From Jutongia huaianensis (GTDB lineage Bacteria > Bacillota > Clostridia > Lachnospirales > Lachnospiraceae), in NCBI RefSeq assembly GCF_014384985.1, contig NZ_JACRSX010000023.1:1-40993 (forward strand): a stretch of 40,993 bases of DNA. The letters run 5' to 3'. Under the pieces are notes generated by a model. The model did no database searches. It was not told the DNA's origin and worked only from the letters and a program-made list of their open reading frames with translations. Below, piece by piece: positions 10,301 through 17,735 of this stretch. The first letter of the stretch is position 1, and each line of letters starts with the position of its first letter. Both the position numbers and the translations under genes were made by a program.

Positions 10301-10660
10301 TGCTACATATCCCTTTTTATGGACATTCCTTCCAAAATAATGTAAATTCTTTTCCTGCTCCAGCAGTACCTTATGAAGGATCAGCGTCTTGCCCATATCG
10401 TCCAACGCCGGCAGACTCGTCATACCTGTCTCTCCAAAAATGCGGTATGCCAGGCGCACAAAGCTCTGCACTTCTATATTCATAATCCCCTGATGTTCAC
10501 TGATATCAACAATCTCTTTCTGAGTCTGCATCGTTGCCTGCTCCGGCACGATCATCAGAAAGGTTTTGTCCTTTTCCGCCTGTGCCCTCTCTACAACGGT
10601 ATGATTCACAAAATAAGATTTTCCCCGTCCGGAACCTCCCAGTACGAAATAAACTGCCAT
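7301..10660 (-). CDS. addB: AddAB helicase-nuclease, subunit AddB
   Basis: An 1119-residue AddB/RexB-type subunit. The N-terminal nucleotide-binding loop is GGSGRGKS (residues 8-15). The nuclease motif is VDYKTGDK (D931, K933). The four cysteines that hold the structural iron-sulfur cluster of AddB are present: C783 in ASCAYRHF and C1074, C1077, C1083 in CEYCPYHGVC. It is the promoter-proximal gene of addB-addA, the standard order in Bacillota. The ATG at 10660 has GGGAGG upstream. The divergent gene at 10847 shares the 186-base intergenic region, which contains several TATAAT-like boxes on both strands but no promoter I can assign with confidence. Confidence 0.97.
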   Translation of the reverse strand: MAVYFVLGGSGRGKSYFVNHTVVERAQAEKDKTFLMIVPEQATMQTQKEIVDISEHQGIMNIEVQSFVRLAYRIFGETGMTSLPALDDMGKTLILHKVLLEQEKNLHYFGRNVHKKGYVAEIKSFLSEMMQYGIDEEGLDDMIQAAGSRMALKSKLEDMKVAYHSFRTYLKDNYITSEEVLTVLSGVVSQSKLLKDAVICLDGFTGFTPVQYQLIEELMRVCSDIYVTVTMDESQEIFQPGEKHELFYLSKKTTAHFLHMIKDNGMEEPEVIRVGEEIEKTRFHDSEQLGHLERSLFRFPVKAYHQGAVEGDDREDISIHLLKQPQEEISFVAECVKKLRREGYRYRDIAVVAGDMEVYGPLARDIFGQAQIPCFVDQKKTILANPLVNMLDALLDMIQYDFRYDTVIRYLRGKYSMLSPEETDLLDNYLLASGIRGAGRWKGEWNAAQIYPFRDEEQGQEFNQKINDIRQNVWKNIEEIYISIKTRKHTVREFAEALIQFMEEQNFYGKLTEDVEAFRQIGDAGAAKEYDQIYGIILDVLDRLVELLGSEKMSLKEFRELLDTGFSEARVGLIPPGVDQIVVGDLTRTRLNHVKHLFFLGVTDANIPSRSGGGGILSASERSFLEQEDFEMAPTERQKLYTEQFYLYLTLTKPEEHLYLCLCEVGNDGKEQKPAYLIERMRRLYPDITVHVEDQCRDTVRILGQDKGMTYLIKGLRDRSIEDTGWQQIYTYYKEHDPEKLQKILAAAFYQPEKAKLVRENAELLYGDTLYGSASRFELYASCAYRHFLQYGLHLEERQERTVEFYDIGNVIHETLELYTKDLILHKRSWQDVEEGERRQKAEQYFQQVAEQYKNGVLQDTARNHYLMKTMKRVLHRTIAAISSQMGQGNFETVSSELRFEQLHGPLRLRGSVDRVDQMTGEDAEYISIVDYKTGDKDVSLSDFYYGLQMQLVIYLQAAVDAAKRKTGNRKKIIPAGIFYFHPQDPILESVDAKDKEKKLIKEFRMKGLLNEADPVVEGIGGDGVTSTKNCVAEKEFNYFMKYTQDTLEKMSEDILGGAIEVNPYRRENDKTPCEYCPYHGVCQFDPRLGNKYRSLMKLKDEQVYMELKEKYANEAKTE

Positions 10661-10846
10661 TTTATGCCTCCCATTCCTGTCTTCCTCAAAAATATTATAC
10701 TTAATCCGCTATAATTTTCTTTTTCAAATAATACCTCTTTATTATACGTTATTTTCTACCGCAAGAAAAGCGTATCCTTGTTCTATCTTTTTCCTTTTGG
10801 AATATACTGTAATAACCGGAAATTTATCATATTGGGAGGTTTTCCT

Positions 10847-11326
10847 ATGTCGCGTACCAGAATTGTCATTTTTCAAATGAAGGAAATTATTTATACTGCT
10901 GTTTTTGTGGGGCTGGGCATTTTACTGCTCGTGCTTCTTTTCTTTATGTTCTGGCCGGGCAAGGGAAAAGAAAGTGCCGGCACCTCTTCCCCAGCGGCAA
11001 TCTCCGGCTCCAAAAAATCTGCATCCACAAGCTCAGGTAAATACATAGCAGGGGTATACAGCAGTGAACTTACCCTTGGGGAATCCAAAATAAATCTACG
11101 GGTCTCTCTGGATAAAGACCGCGTAAAATCCGTGGAAGTAGTCAATCTGAAGGAATCTGTAGAAACTATGTATCCTCTGATCAAGCCGGCGGTAAAAGAA
11201 ATCTCCGACCAGCTTGCTCAGGATATTGCCCCGGATCAGGTTGTGCTGTCCGATGACTCCCCCTATACCTCCCAGCTTATTCTTGACACGGTCTGTCAGG
11301 TTATGAACGAAGCCTCGACGGAATAA
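10847..11326 (+). CDS. Membrane-anchored FMN_bind-like protein, degenerate flavin motif
   Basis: A 159-residue protein: short basic N-terminus, one membrane segment (about residues 13-36), a Ser/Ala/Lys-rich linker, and an extracytoplasmic domain from about residue 62. That domain starts GKYIAGVYSSEL and ends SPYTSQLILDTVCQVM, resembling FMN_bind domains, which begin G-x-Y-x-G and end SGATYTSQ followed by a helix. The SGAT residues that carry covalent FMN are replaced by DDSP, so covalent flavin attachment looks lost. The ATG at 10847 follows GGGAGG by 8 bases; an in-frame ATG at 10778 has no such site. It is a single gene, divergent from addB and ended by a strong terminator. Function is unknown. 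Confidence 0.65.
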   Translation: MSRTRIVIFQMKEIIYTAVFVGLGILLLVLLFFMFWPGKGKESAGTSSPAAISGSKKSASTSSGKYIAGVYSSELTLGESKINLRVSLDKDRVKSVEVVNLKESVETMYPLIKPAVKEISDQLAQDIAPDQVVLSDDSPYTSQLILDTVCQVMNEASTE

Positions 11327-11387
11327 TGTCTAATTCATAAGCCATTTTTGATTATATTATTTTCTTATACAAAATCATTTCAAAAAC

Positions 11388-11449
11388 AAAAAGACAGCCT
11401 TTTATGAATTTAGCTGATACGAAATCGCTTCATAAACTGCTGTCTTTTT
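11388..11449. terminator. Bidirectional intrinsic terminator
   Basis: AAAAAGACAGC (11388-11398) pairs perfectly with GCTGTCTTTTT (11439-11449), and the inner part (TTTATGAA/TTCATAAA) extends the stem. A/T runs on both sides let it end both the plus-strand gene at 11326 and the converging queT gene. Confidence 0.85.
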
Positions 11450-11528
11450 AAGTTATATATTTCTATTCTAACAGATATCTTTCTGTTTTTTATATTCTCC
11501 GGGGTATGACCTTTTCAATTCATTTTGT

Positions 11529-12092
11529 TTATTTGTGACGGACTGCATTATTGGCTGCAACCGGCTGCTTCTCACTATCCCCGTCACTCTGAAAGATCAG
11601 ATGACGATACGGAGTCAATGCCTTGATCAATACACTTCCAAGAATACAGCAGGTTATGACCTCACCGGCTCCCACTGTTAATGCCTGAAACGGAATAGAT
11701 ATATCCACACCGTGAACCACAAACGTCATACCATACGCATAGCGGAGAACAAATGGTATGATCACCATATTGGCAATAACCGGCGGCAGAGTTACAAGAA
11801 AGGAATGTTCTCTCAATGCATAGCTCCCCAATGCTCCCAGCAATGTTGCCAGACTGCCAAAGATCACATCCGGAAGCATCGCTCCTGTCAGCAGATTACT
11901 TAACAGACATCCGATAAAAAGTCCGGGGACTGCAGCAGGGGTAAAGAATGGCAGTACTGTCAGTGCCTCTGATACTCTGATCTGGATCGTTCCTGATGCA
12001 AGATTAAACGTGTTGATGAACATTGTCATTACAATGTAGATTGCAGCAATCATCGCTGCCTGTGTGATAAAATAGAGTTTTTTTGTCTTCAT
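11529..12092 (-). CDS. queT: QueT-type ECF transporter S component (queuosine precursor uptake)
   Basis: A 187-residue, very hydrophobic membrane protein with about six membrane segments. It starts MKTKKLYFITQAAMIAAIYIV and carries IQIRVSEALTVLPFFTPAAVPGLFIGC, the strongly conserved front half of the QueT family. QueT is the substrate-binding subunit of an energy-coupling-factor importer for preQ1 or preQ0; the shared EcfA/A'/T module is not in this window and must be elsewhere. The leader carries a preQ1-I riboswitch directly before the ribosome binding site, which independently supports the substrate. The Ser/Glu/Gln-rich C-terminal tail is presumably cytoplasmic. Confidence 0.92.
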   Translation of the reverse strand: MKTKKLYFITQAAMIAAIYIVMTMFINTFNLASGTIQIRVSEALTVLPFFTPAAVPGLFIGCLLSNLLTGAMLPDVIFGSLATLLGALGSYALREHSFLVTLPPVIANMVIIPFVLRYAYGMTFVVHGVDISIPFQALTVGAGEVITCCILGSVLIKALTPYRHLIFQSDGDSEKQPVAANNAVRHK

Positions 12093-12104
12093 TTCTAAAT
12101 CTCC

Positions 12105-12143
12105 TTTAGTTTTGTTTTACGAGTGGAAGGTCTCGAACACTCG
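12105..12143 (-). promoter_or_regulatory. preQ1-I riboswitch upstream of queT
   Basis: Read on the minus strand, stem CGAGTG (12138-12143) encloses a 12-nt loop beginning TTCGAG and closes with CACTCG (12120-12125). An A-rich tail ends in AAACTAA, immediately followed by GGAG (12101-12104). Stem, loop length, the TTC-AG loop start, the C before the 3' stem strand and the A-rich tail ending CTAA match the preQ1-I aptamer, whose pseudoknot pairs the loop with the tail. As the tail abuts the ribosome binding site, ligand binding would block translation of queT. Confidence 0.87.
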
Positions 12144-12193
12144 GTATTTCTGGTGATAAGCGAATTGCACCCCTTACAAAATCGCTGTTAACT

Positions 12194-12222
12194 ATCCTAT
12201 CACGTTTCTCGTGGAAGTGCAA
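12194..12222 (-). promoter_or_regulatory. Possible queT promoter
   Basis: TTGCAC (12217-12222), 17 bases, TAGGAT (12194-12199), with a TG extended -10. Each box matches 4 of 6 consensus bases. A dyad (GTGATA 12153-12158 with TATCAC 12198-12203) overlaps the -10, which may mean repression or simply a wrong promoter call. Confidence 0.4.
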
Positions 12223-12268
12223 GACATTTACAGAACTTTGCACACTGCCTGCTACACTATTCCGGAAA

Positions 12269-12308
12269 CAAAAAATACAGCCCTGTGGATCACTCCACAG
12301 AGCTGTAT
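12269..12308 (-). terminator. Intrinsic terminator after the solute-binding protein gene
   Basis: On the minus strand ATACAGC (12302-12308) pairs with GCTGTAT (12275-12281), enclosing a second stem TGTGGA/TCCACA, and is followed by six T. It separates the sugar transport operon from queT. Confidence 0.85.
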
Positions 12309-12380
12309 GTATCTGCTGCTTTAGCAATATACTGTATGTTTCATACAATAATTACCTGAATACGCGAATATCTCTCACGC

Positions 12381-14090
12381 TTAGTTCTGAAGCTGATCCT
12401 CCAGAGACTTACGTGTAGCAGCCTCTTTCTGAGACCACTCCAGACACTTATCGTAACCATATCCGGCAGTATCCTTCTTCATCTTTGCAACAGCCTTGTC
12501 GAACTGTGCATCGTTCTTAGCATAAAGAGCGTTCCAAGACTCGTTCTTGATGGTATCTGTTACCTGCTTCCATACAGTCTTTAACTCATCAGACTTAGCG
12601 CTTGCAGAGTAATCGGTTCCCGGAGATACAGTATATTTACCCTTCTCCATGTAATCGTTGATACCCTCGCAGCCTGTCTTCTTCTTCCAGTCTTCCTGAA
12701 TGTCATACTTAGAAGACTCCTGTGTAGAAGCCCAGTTTTCAGCATTGTAAGTCTCACCATCTGTCTCAGGGTTCTCAGCATCAATATTCCATGTAGATAC
12801 AGCCATCTGAAGCTGACCATCCTGGAATGTACCCTCATGATCCGGCATCTTAGTCTTCAGAACCTTTCTACAAGACTCACCAAGTTCTGTAAGGTGTGTT
12901 TTCTTATTGTCATCATAGTACCAGCACTCATCCTTAGGACCGTAAGCGTACTCAAGACGTCCGGTTGGAGTACAGAAGTAGTTCAGTACTTCCAGTGCAA
13001 GCTCCGGATACTCACAGTTAGCACCGATAGATGTTGTATAACCTGTACCAAGAGTACTCATACCGTAAACGATAGGAGATGCCTCACTTGGCTTCATACA
13101 ATACATATACTGACCTTCTTTCATATGCTTATCAGTATTGAATGCAAGTGATCCAGAGTAATTAAAGATAGAGAACAGTACACCACCGTTGATTACCTTC
13201 TCTGACATCTGCTCATATGTCTGCGTCATAGAATCAGGATCTACAAGACCCTGACGATACAGATTGTTGTACCACTTCAGCATCTCAAGATATGGACCAT
13301 TCTCCTCAAGTGCATCATGATATTTGCCTGTAGCAGGGTCATAAAGACCGATACCTAACTCATCATATCCATAGTATGCAGTTGCAGTTGCCTTTACATA
13401 CATAACCATTGCATCATCCCAGTCAGGCCACAGAGAAACAGCATATGTCTTTCCGCCTGCATCATCCTTCGGATCCATCTTCTGCATCTTCTTAAGAAGA
13501 TCAGCCATATCGTTCATATCCTTAACCTTTGGATATCCCATCTTCTTGTACAGATCCCAACGTGTATCCCAGGTATAGAAGAATGACTGATGATCTTTAC
13601 TAGATGTAGCAACCTCGCCGCCCCATCCGTAAAGCTTGTCATTTCCATCACCAAGAATTGTTGCTGAAAGTCTCTTATTCTTTGCAAGTGAATCCTGCAT
13701 ATTGTCATATACATATGGAGCATTTTCTTTGAGGATGTCATCCTCCTCCAGATCATAGAGCAGACCCGCCTTGATTGCTGCTGCGTAGTTGTCATCTGTA
13801 TGACCCCAGATAATAATATCTCCAAGATCCTTATCTGACATTCTTGTCTGGAATGTACCACTCTCTTCAGGTACGATATTCAGCTTTACATTAAATTTCT
13901 CTTTAATGATATCTGCTGCCCATCCTTTCTGTAATCCTGATGAGTTTGCTACCTGGCTGTATACAGTCAGGGTAATTGGCTCGTTGCTGTTGCTGCCAAA
14001 CTTACATCCTGTGGCTGCAACGGTTGTTCCTGCTACCATACTGGTTGCAAGGAGCATAGAAAGCATTCTCTTTCCCAATCCTTTTCTCAT
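12381..14090 (-). CDS. Extracellular sugar-binding lipoprotein of an ABC importer
   Basis: A 569-residue lipoprotein: basic start MRKGLGKR, hydrophobic stretch, and lipobox ending ATGC with lipidation at C29, followed by a cluster-1-type binding protein (ITLTVYSQVANSSGLQKGWAADIIKEKFNVKLNIV). Its size and its two partner permeases place it with LplA-type binders of large glycans. It delivers substrate to the permeases at 15021 and 16001. The start at 14090 is preferred because AAAGGA lies 8 bases before it; an ATG three codons earlier has that site almost touching it. It is last in the operon, ending at a strong terminator. A TATAAT at about 14134-14139 might give the gene extra expression of its own. 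The bound sugar cannot be read from sequence. Confidence 0.9.
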   Translation of the reverse strand: MRKGLGKRMLSMLLATSMVAGTTVAATGCKFGSNSNEPITLTVYSQVANSSGLQKGWAADIIKEKFNVKLNIVPEESGTFQTRMSDKDLGDIIIWGHTDDNYAAAIKAGLLYDLEEDDILKENAPYVYDNMQDSLAKNKRLSATILGDGNDKLYGWGGEVATSSKDHQSFFYTWDTRWDLYKKMGYPKVKDMNDMADLLKKMQKMDPKDDAGGKTYAVSLWPDWDDAMVMYVKATATAYYGYDELGIGLYDPATGKYHDALEENGPYLEMLKWYNNLYRQGLVDPDSMTQTYEQMSEKVINGGVLFSIFNYSGSLAFNTDKHMKEGQYMYCMKPSEASPIVYGMSTLGTGYTTSIGANCEYPELALEVLNYFCTPTGRLEYAYGPKDECWYYDDNKKTHLTELGESCRKVLKTKMPDHEGTFQDGQLQMAVSTWNIDAENPETDGETYNAENWASTQESSKYDIQEDWKKKTGCEGINDYMEKGKYTVSPGTDYSASAKSDELKTVWKQVTDTIKNESWNALYAKNDAQFDKAVAKMKKDTAGYGYDKCLEWSQKEAATRKSLEDQLQN

Positions 14091-14194
14091 AATATCCATC
14101 CTTTCTTTCTTATTGTGTTTTACACCTACCCAATTATACTATGTCAGTCGTGCAGCTTCCATAAAAAAAGCACACGAAATACACTCTTTTTGTA

Positions 14195-14881
14195 TTATAT
14201 ATCATCCTCATCCCCTGATATAGGCTCTCCGTTCAGCTGCATTGCTTCCTTTTCCTCCTGCTCTGCCATGAGATTTTCTCTCTCAATGACCGTAAAGAAG
14301 GAATTGGCAAATCCACTGATCGTAAGAATGATACACGCCGGTCCGATCAAAAGTCCGGCAAACATCGTAGTCAGATTCCATAGGATAATAGCCATCTCAA
14401 TCACCAGAAGTACTGCCAGAAATGCTGTCCTGCCAAGAAACTTCGCTGCTATGGAATAGGAATTACGCATTGTATTGACGATGCTGTTTTCATAGCGTGC
14501 CAATAACGGAAATGCGAATACTATATGCATAAAGATCAGATAGATACCGATCACACCAACGATCAAAAACATCATATTATGCTGCTTCGCTACATGATAT
14601 AACTGAAAATCAAGATATACCGCATAACACGCAAACAATGCAATAACCCCCAGGATACTTCCCTTTTTCAGATTTGCCTTAAATTCCTTCCAAAAAGGAC
14701 CGGCAATATATCCTTCCTCATCATTTACCATCTTCAGGGTAATCGTATAAGCTGCTGTCGTCGCTGCTCCCATCGTAACGATTGGAAGACTGCATAAAAG
14801 CCACATACAGTTAAGCTTAAACACATCCATCAAACGGTTCATAAATTTGTATAAGGGACTATCAACACTAAAAAACTTCAT
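14195..14881 (-). CDS. YesL/DUF624 family membrane protein
   Basis: A 228-residue membrane protein beginning MKFFSVDSPLYKFMNRLMDVFKLNCMW and continuing LLCSLPIVTMGAATTAAYTI, the conserved front of the YesL (DUF624) family. It has about five membrane segments and an acidic C-terminal tail (AEQEEKEAMQLNGEP). YesL proteins occur with LplB/LplC/YtcP-type sugar permeases, as here, and their role is unproven; a transport accessory is the usual guess. It lies between the second permease and the binding protein, in the same direction, with AAGGAGAG upstream of its ATG. Confidence 0.87.
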   Translation of the reverse strand: MKFFSVDSPLYKFMNRLMDVFKLNCMWLLCSLPIVTMGAATTAAYTITLKMVNDEEGYIAGPFWKEFKANLKKGSILGVIALFACYAVYLDFQLYHVAKQHNMMFLIVGVIGIYLIFMHIVFAFPLLARYENSIVNTMRNSYSIAAKFLGRTAFLAVLLVIEMAIILWNLTTMFAGLLIGPACIILTISGFANSFFTVIERENLMAEQEEKEAMQLNGEPISGDEDDI

Positions 14882-15020
14882 TCTGTCTTATTCTCTCCTT
14901 CGTGTAATCAGACCATTCTCCTTATATATACACATAGACTACATATGGTTAAAATACCAGGGACGCCAGTGTGCCCCCGGTATCTCATAATCTCTCAGAA
15001 TATCAGTCTGCACTCTGGCA

Positions 15021-15986
15021 TTAACCCTTTACAGCTCCCAGCATGATACCCTTTTCGAAGTATCTGTTCATAAATGGGTACACAATCAAAATAGGAATTA
15101 CGGAAATCATAGAGATTGTATACTTAATAACCTTCGTGTTCAATGCTGCGTTAAATGCTGATCTTGCGGCCTCACCACCCTGATTCATAGATGCCATCAG
15201 GTTGGATGACTGATTCAGGTAAATATACAGTCTGTGCTGCAATGTATACAGTTTTGGTGAGTTACTCATATAAATCAAAGAATCCTGGAATGAGTTCCAA
15301 TGACCTACCGCACCGAAGATAGCGATTGTAGCAAGAATTGGTTTACTCAGTGGCCAAACGATCTTTGTAAATACCTGCATATAAGATGCACCATCAATAA
15401 ATGCACTTTCTTCCAACTCAGCCGGAATAGACTCGATATAAGTCTTAACCAGGATAATGTTGTAAGGAGCTACGATACCGGGAATGATATAAACCATATA
15501 GTGGTTTGTCAGACCCAGCATTACCAGGTTAAGGTATGTAGCGATCAAACCTGCGTTGAAGTACATTGTAATTACGATTGCACGATACCACAGACTTCTG
15601 TGCCACATTTCCTGCTTTGTTACCAGATAACCAACGAAAGCAGATGCAACAACCATCAACGCAGTACCAAAAATTGTTCTGGTAACGGATACGACAAACG
15701 CATAACCAAGATCACCTACACCGGTAAGTGCCTTGTAGTTGTTAATATTAATTCCGTGAGGGATAAAGTTGATCAATCCCTGCTGTACCATCGTATTATC
15801 TGAAATCGTGTTGATGAACAGATAATAGAATGGGAAGATACAGGTGATGGTGAACAAAATGAAGAATGCATAGTTCAAAATATTGAACACAATGTCACCT
15901 GGTTTTAATTTGTACATACGCTTATGCTTTTTGTTGTACTCTTTTTCTCTCTTAGCATCAATTTTTTCTTGTGCTGTCATAGCCAT
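15021..15986 (-). CDS. Carbohydrate ABC permease, LplC/YtcP type
   Basis: A 321-residue inner-membrane permease with a charged N-terminal extension (residues 1-35, rich in Lys/Glu) and six membrane segments. The loop that docks the ATPase is ELEESAFIDGASYMQVFTKI, the EAA motif of CUT1 sugar permeases. The end (NRYFEKGIMLGAVKG) is the classic C-terminus of this subfamily. It pairs with the permease at 16001 to form the transmembrane channel. The start ATG at 15986 follows AGGAGG by 9 bases, and the gene begins 14 bases after its partner, so the two are cotranscribed. Confidence 0.95.
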   Translation of the reverse strand: MAMTAQEKIDAKREKEYNKKHKRMYKLKPGDIVFNILNYAFFILFTITCIFPFYYLFINTISDNTMVQQGLINFIPHGININNYKALTGVGDLGYAFVVSVTRTIFGTALMVVASAFVGYLVTKQEMWHRSLWYRAIVITMYFNAGLIATYLNLVMLGLTNHYMVYIIPGIVAPYNIILVKTYIESIPAELEESAFIDGASYMQVFTKIVWPLSKPILATIAIFGAVGHWNSFQDSLIYMSNSPKLYTLQHRLYIYLNQSSNLMASMNQGGEAARSAFNAALNTKVIKYTISMISVIPILIVYPFMNRYFEKGIMLGAVKG

Positions 15987-16000
15987 TTGTGTTCACCTCC

Positions 16001-17473
16001 TTATACAATACTCTCGCCACGGAGTGCCTTAGAAAGGGAGTTCGCTCCGAACAGCAAGATTACACTGATGACCGATTTAAACATACCGACCACGGTTGAC
16101 AACGGAATACTACCACCACTGCCAAGACCTAGGTTGTAAACGTAAAGATCGAGAACCTCGATATGGTTCTTATTCTGTGGTGTACAGAAGACCAGGTACT
16201 GGTCAAGACCATTACTAAGTACTGCTGCAACTGCCATCAGTAACAATACAAAGAAGGTAGGCAGAAGACCAGGCACTGTGATATGCCACATCTTCTGGAA
16301 ACGTCCGGCACCATCCACCGTAGCTGCCTCGTAAAGCTGCTGGTCGATACCTGCGATACCGGAAATATAGATGATGGCACTCCAACCAACACCCTTCCAT
16401 GTTCCCCAGGCCCACATCTTAACCCAGGTAAAATGATCTCCCATCAGGAAGTTATGACCATCCGCGTTCTTTGCAAGAAGACCAATGCTCTTAGCAAACT
16501 CATTGATGAAACCGTCTGTTGAGAAAATAGCAATTGCCAAAGCATATACCAGTACCCAGCTGATGAAGTTCGGTACTGTTGTAAATGTCTGGATGAAACG
16601 ACGGAATGTGAGGTTCTTGACCTCGCAGAGGAAGATAGCAAATGCCATTGGGATCCACTGTGTGATCAGTCCTAAACCGGACATTGCCATTGTGTTTCTG
16701 ATAACACGGATAATATCACTACGGGTTGCACCGTTCTGGAACAGATATGTAAACCACTTAAATCCTACGAAATTTGACATACTCAGCGTTCCACCTGTCT
16801 GATAATCGAAGAAAGCATATCTCCAACCCCAGAGTGGCAGGTAACAGAATACAAATGCCAGTGCCAAGAATGGCAGGAACATCAGGAACAACTTGTACTG
16901 TGGGTGCATCTCCATCTCTTCATCAGGAGCAGCCTTTGGAAGACCCAGCAGGATAATTACAGATATGATCAGTAATGCTACTGCAATAACTGTGTATACC
17001 ACCGCCGCTACCGGGAAGGTAGGACCAACCTTTTCAAGCTTAGATGCCATTGTTGTGCTGCATACCATATTGTAAGCAACAATTGTGAGAACAAATCCGG
17101 CAATCTCTACGATACTACCAAGAATAGACCAGAGAATACCTGCTCTCTTCATCTTGGTATTTCCAAGAGACATACATCCGCCAACTACGACGAATATAAC
17201 ACCGATCAACGCTACTACTGCACCTGCGTATAAAACGTAGAATGCACTTGGGCTCAGCCAGTTCATACGAAGTGCACGGCCGGCTTCACTGGTTAATGTT
17301 GAATAAGATACTGCTGCTGTGAACAGCGAAGTATTCTCATTCACCAGATTACAAATCCTTGTTGGATTCATAAAAGGGAAGAAAACGGAGATTGCACAGA
17401 AAATCGCAATAACTCTCTGCAGCATATAGATATAATCTACCGCGCCCCTTTTCTCTGTTTGTGATTCTTTCAT
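16001..17473 (-). CDS. Carbohydrate ABC permease, LplB type, with extra N-terminal membrane domain
   Basis: A 490-residue permease. The C-terminal 300 residues are an LplB-type CUT1 permease: the ATPase-docking EAA loop is YEAATVDGAGRFQKMWHITV at about 380-399, and the end is SLSKALRGESIV. The usual family length is about 300, but here a 190-residue N-terminal domain is added, with about four membrane segments (near 18-36, 78-102, 113-133, 150-175) and an acidic connector (PDEEMEMHPQ). No stop or start signal separates the two parts, so this is a genuine fusion. It is first in the transport operon, after a leader with a -10-like TATAAT and two short dyads. No ATPase gene follows; a shared MsmX-type ATPase would be needed. 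Confidence 0.92.
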   Translation of the reverse strand: MKESQTEKRGAVDYIYMLQRVIAIFCAISVFFPFMNPTRICNLVNENTSLFTAAVSYSTLTSEAGRALRMNWLSPSAFYVLYAGAVVALIGVIFVVVGGCMSLGNTKMKRAGILWSILGSIVEIAGFVLTIVAYNMVCSTTMASKLEKVGPTFPVAAVVYTVIAVALLIISVIILLGLPKAAPDEEMEMHPQYKLFLMFLPFLALAFVFCYLPLWGWRYAFFDYQTGGTLSMSNFVGFKWFTYLFQNGATRSDIIRVIRNTMAMSGLGLITQWIPMAFAIFLCEVKNLTFRRFIQTFTTVPNFISWVLVYALAIAIFSTDGFINEFAKSIGLLAKNADGHNFLMGDHFTWVKMWAWGTWKGVGWSAIIYISGIAGIDQQLYEAATVDGAGRFQKMWHITVPGLLPTFFVLLLMAVAAVLSNGLDQYLVFCTPQNKNHIEVLDLYVYNLGLGSGGSIPLSTVVGMFKSVISVILLFGANSLSKALRGESIV

Positions 17474-17515
17474 AATAACCTCCTGTATTACTTATTTCAT
17501 CCCACCGTCAAAAGC

Positions 17516-17578
17516 TCTGTAAACAGACCAAAGCAGACTATCAAGATGATAAATAGAGTTTACGCTATTCTTATTATA
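17516..17578 (-). promoter_or_regulatory. Leader of the sugar transport operon: -10 box and two dyads
   Basis: TATAAT on the minus strand at 17573-17578 is the best -10; the nearest -35 resemblance (TTCGAC) is weak and at short spacing. Just downstream are two short dyads, AATAG/CTATT (17552-17569) and TCTGT-AA-ACAGA (17516-17527), which could be operators. Assignments are tentative. Confidence 0.35.
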
Positions 17579-17664
17579 CATGTATTTTTTTCTGTCGAAT
17601 ACCATAAATAATAGAGAAAAAATACACGACTTTTCCTCCGACACAGTAAATCAGGCTATATCGG

Positions 17665-17699
17665 ATAAAAAAGGAGACAGGTGAAATCCTATCTCCTTT
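17665..17699 (-). terminator. Intrinsic terminator after the wall/membrane protein gene
   Basis: On the minus strand AAAGGAGATAGG (17688-17699) pairs, with one G-T, with CCTGTCTCCTTT (17670-17681) around a six-base loop and runs into a T tract. It separates the gene at 17736 from the transport operon. Confidence 0.85.
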
Positions 17700-17735
17700 C
17701 ATAATATCTACTTGTCAGCAGATGTTTTATCGTTA

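Noticed and set aside
14140..14185. Possible terminator between the YesL gene and the binding protein gene
   Set aside because: AAAAAG/CTTTTT pairs but the inner part is mostly G-T wobble or mismatched, so the stem is too weak to call.
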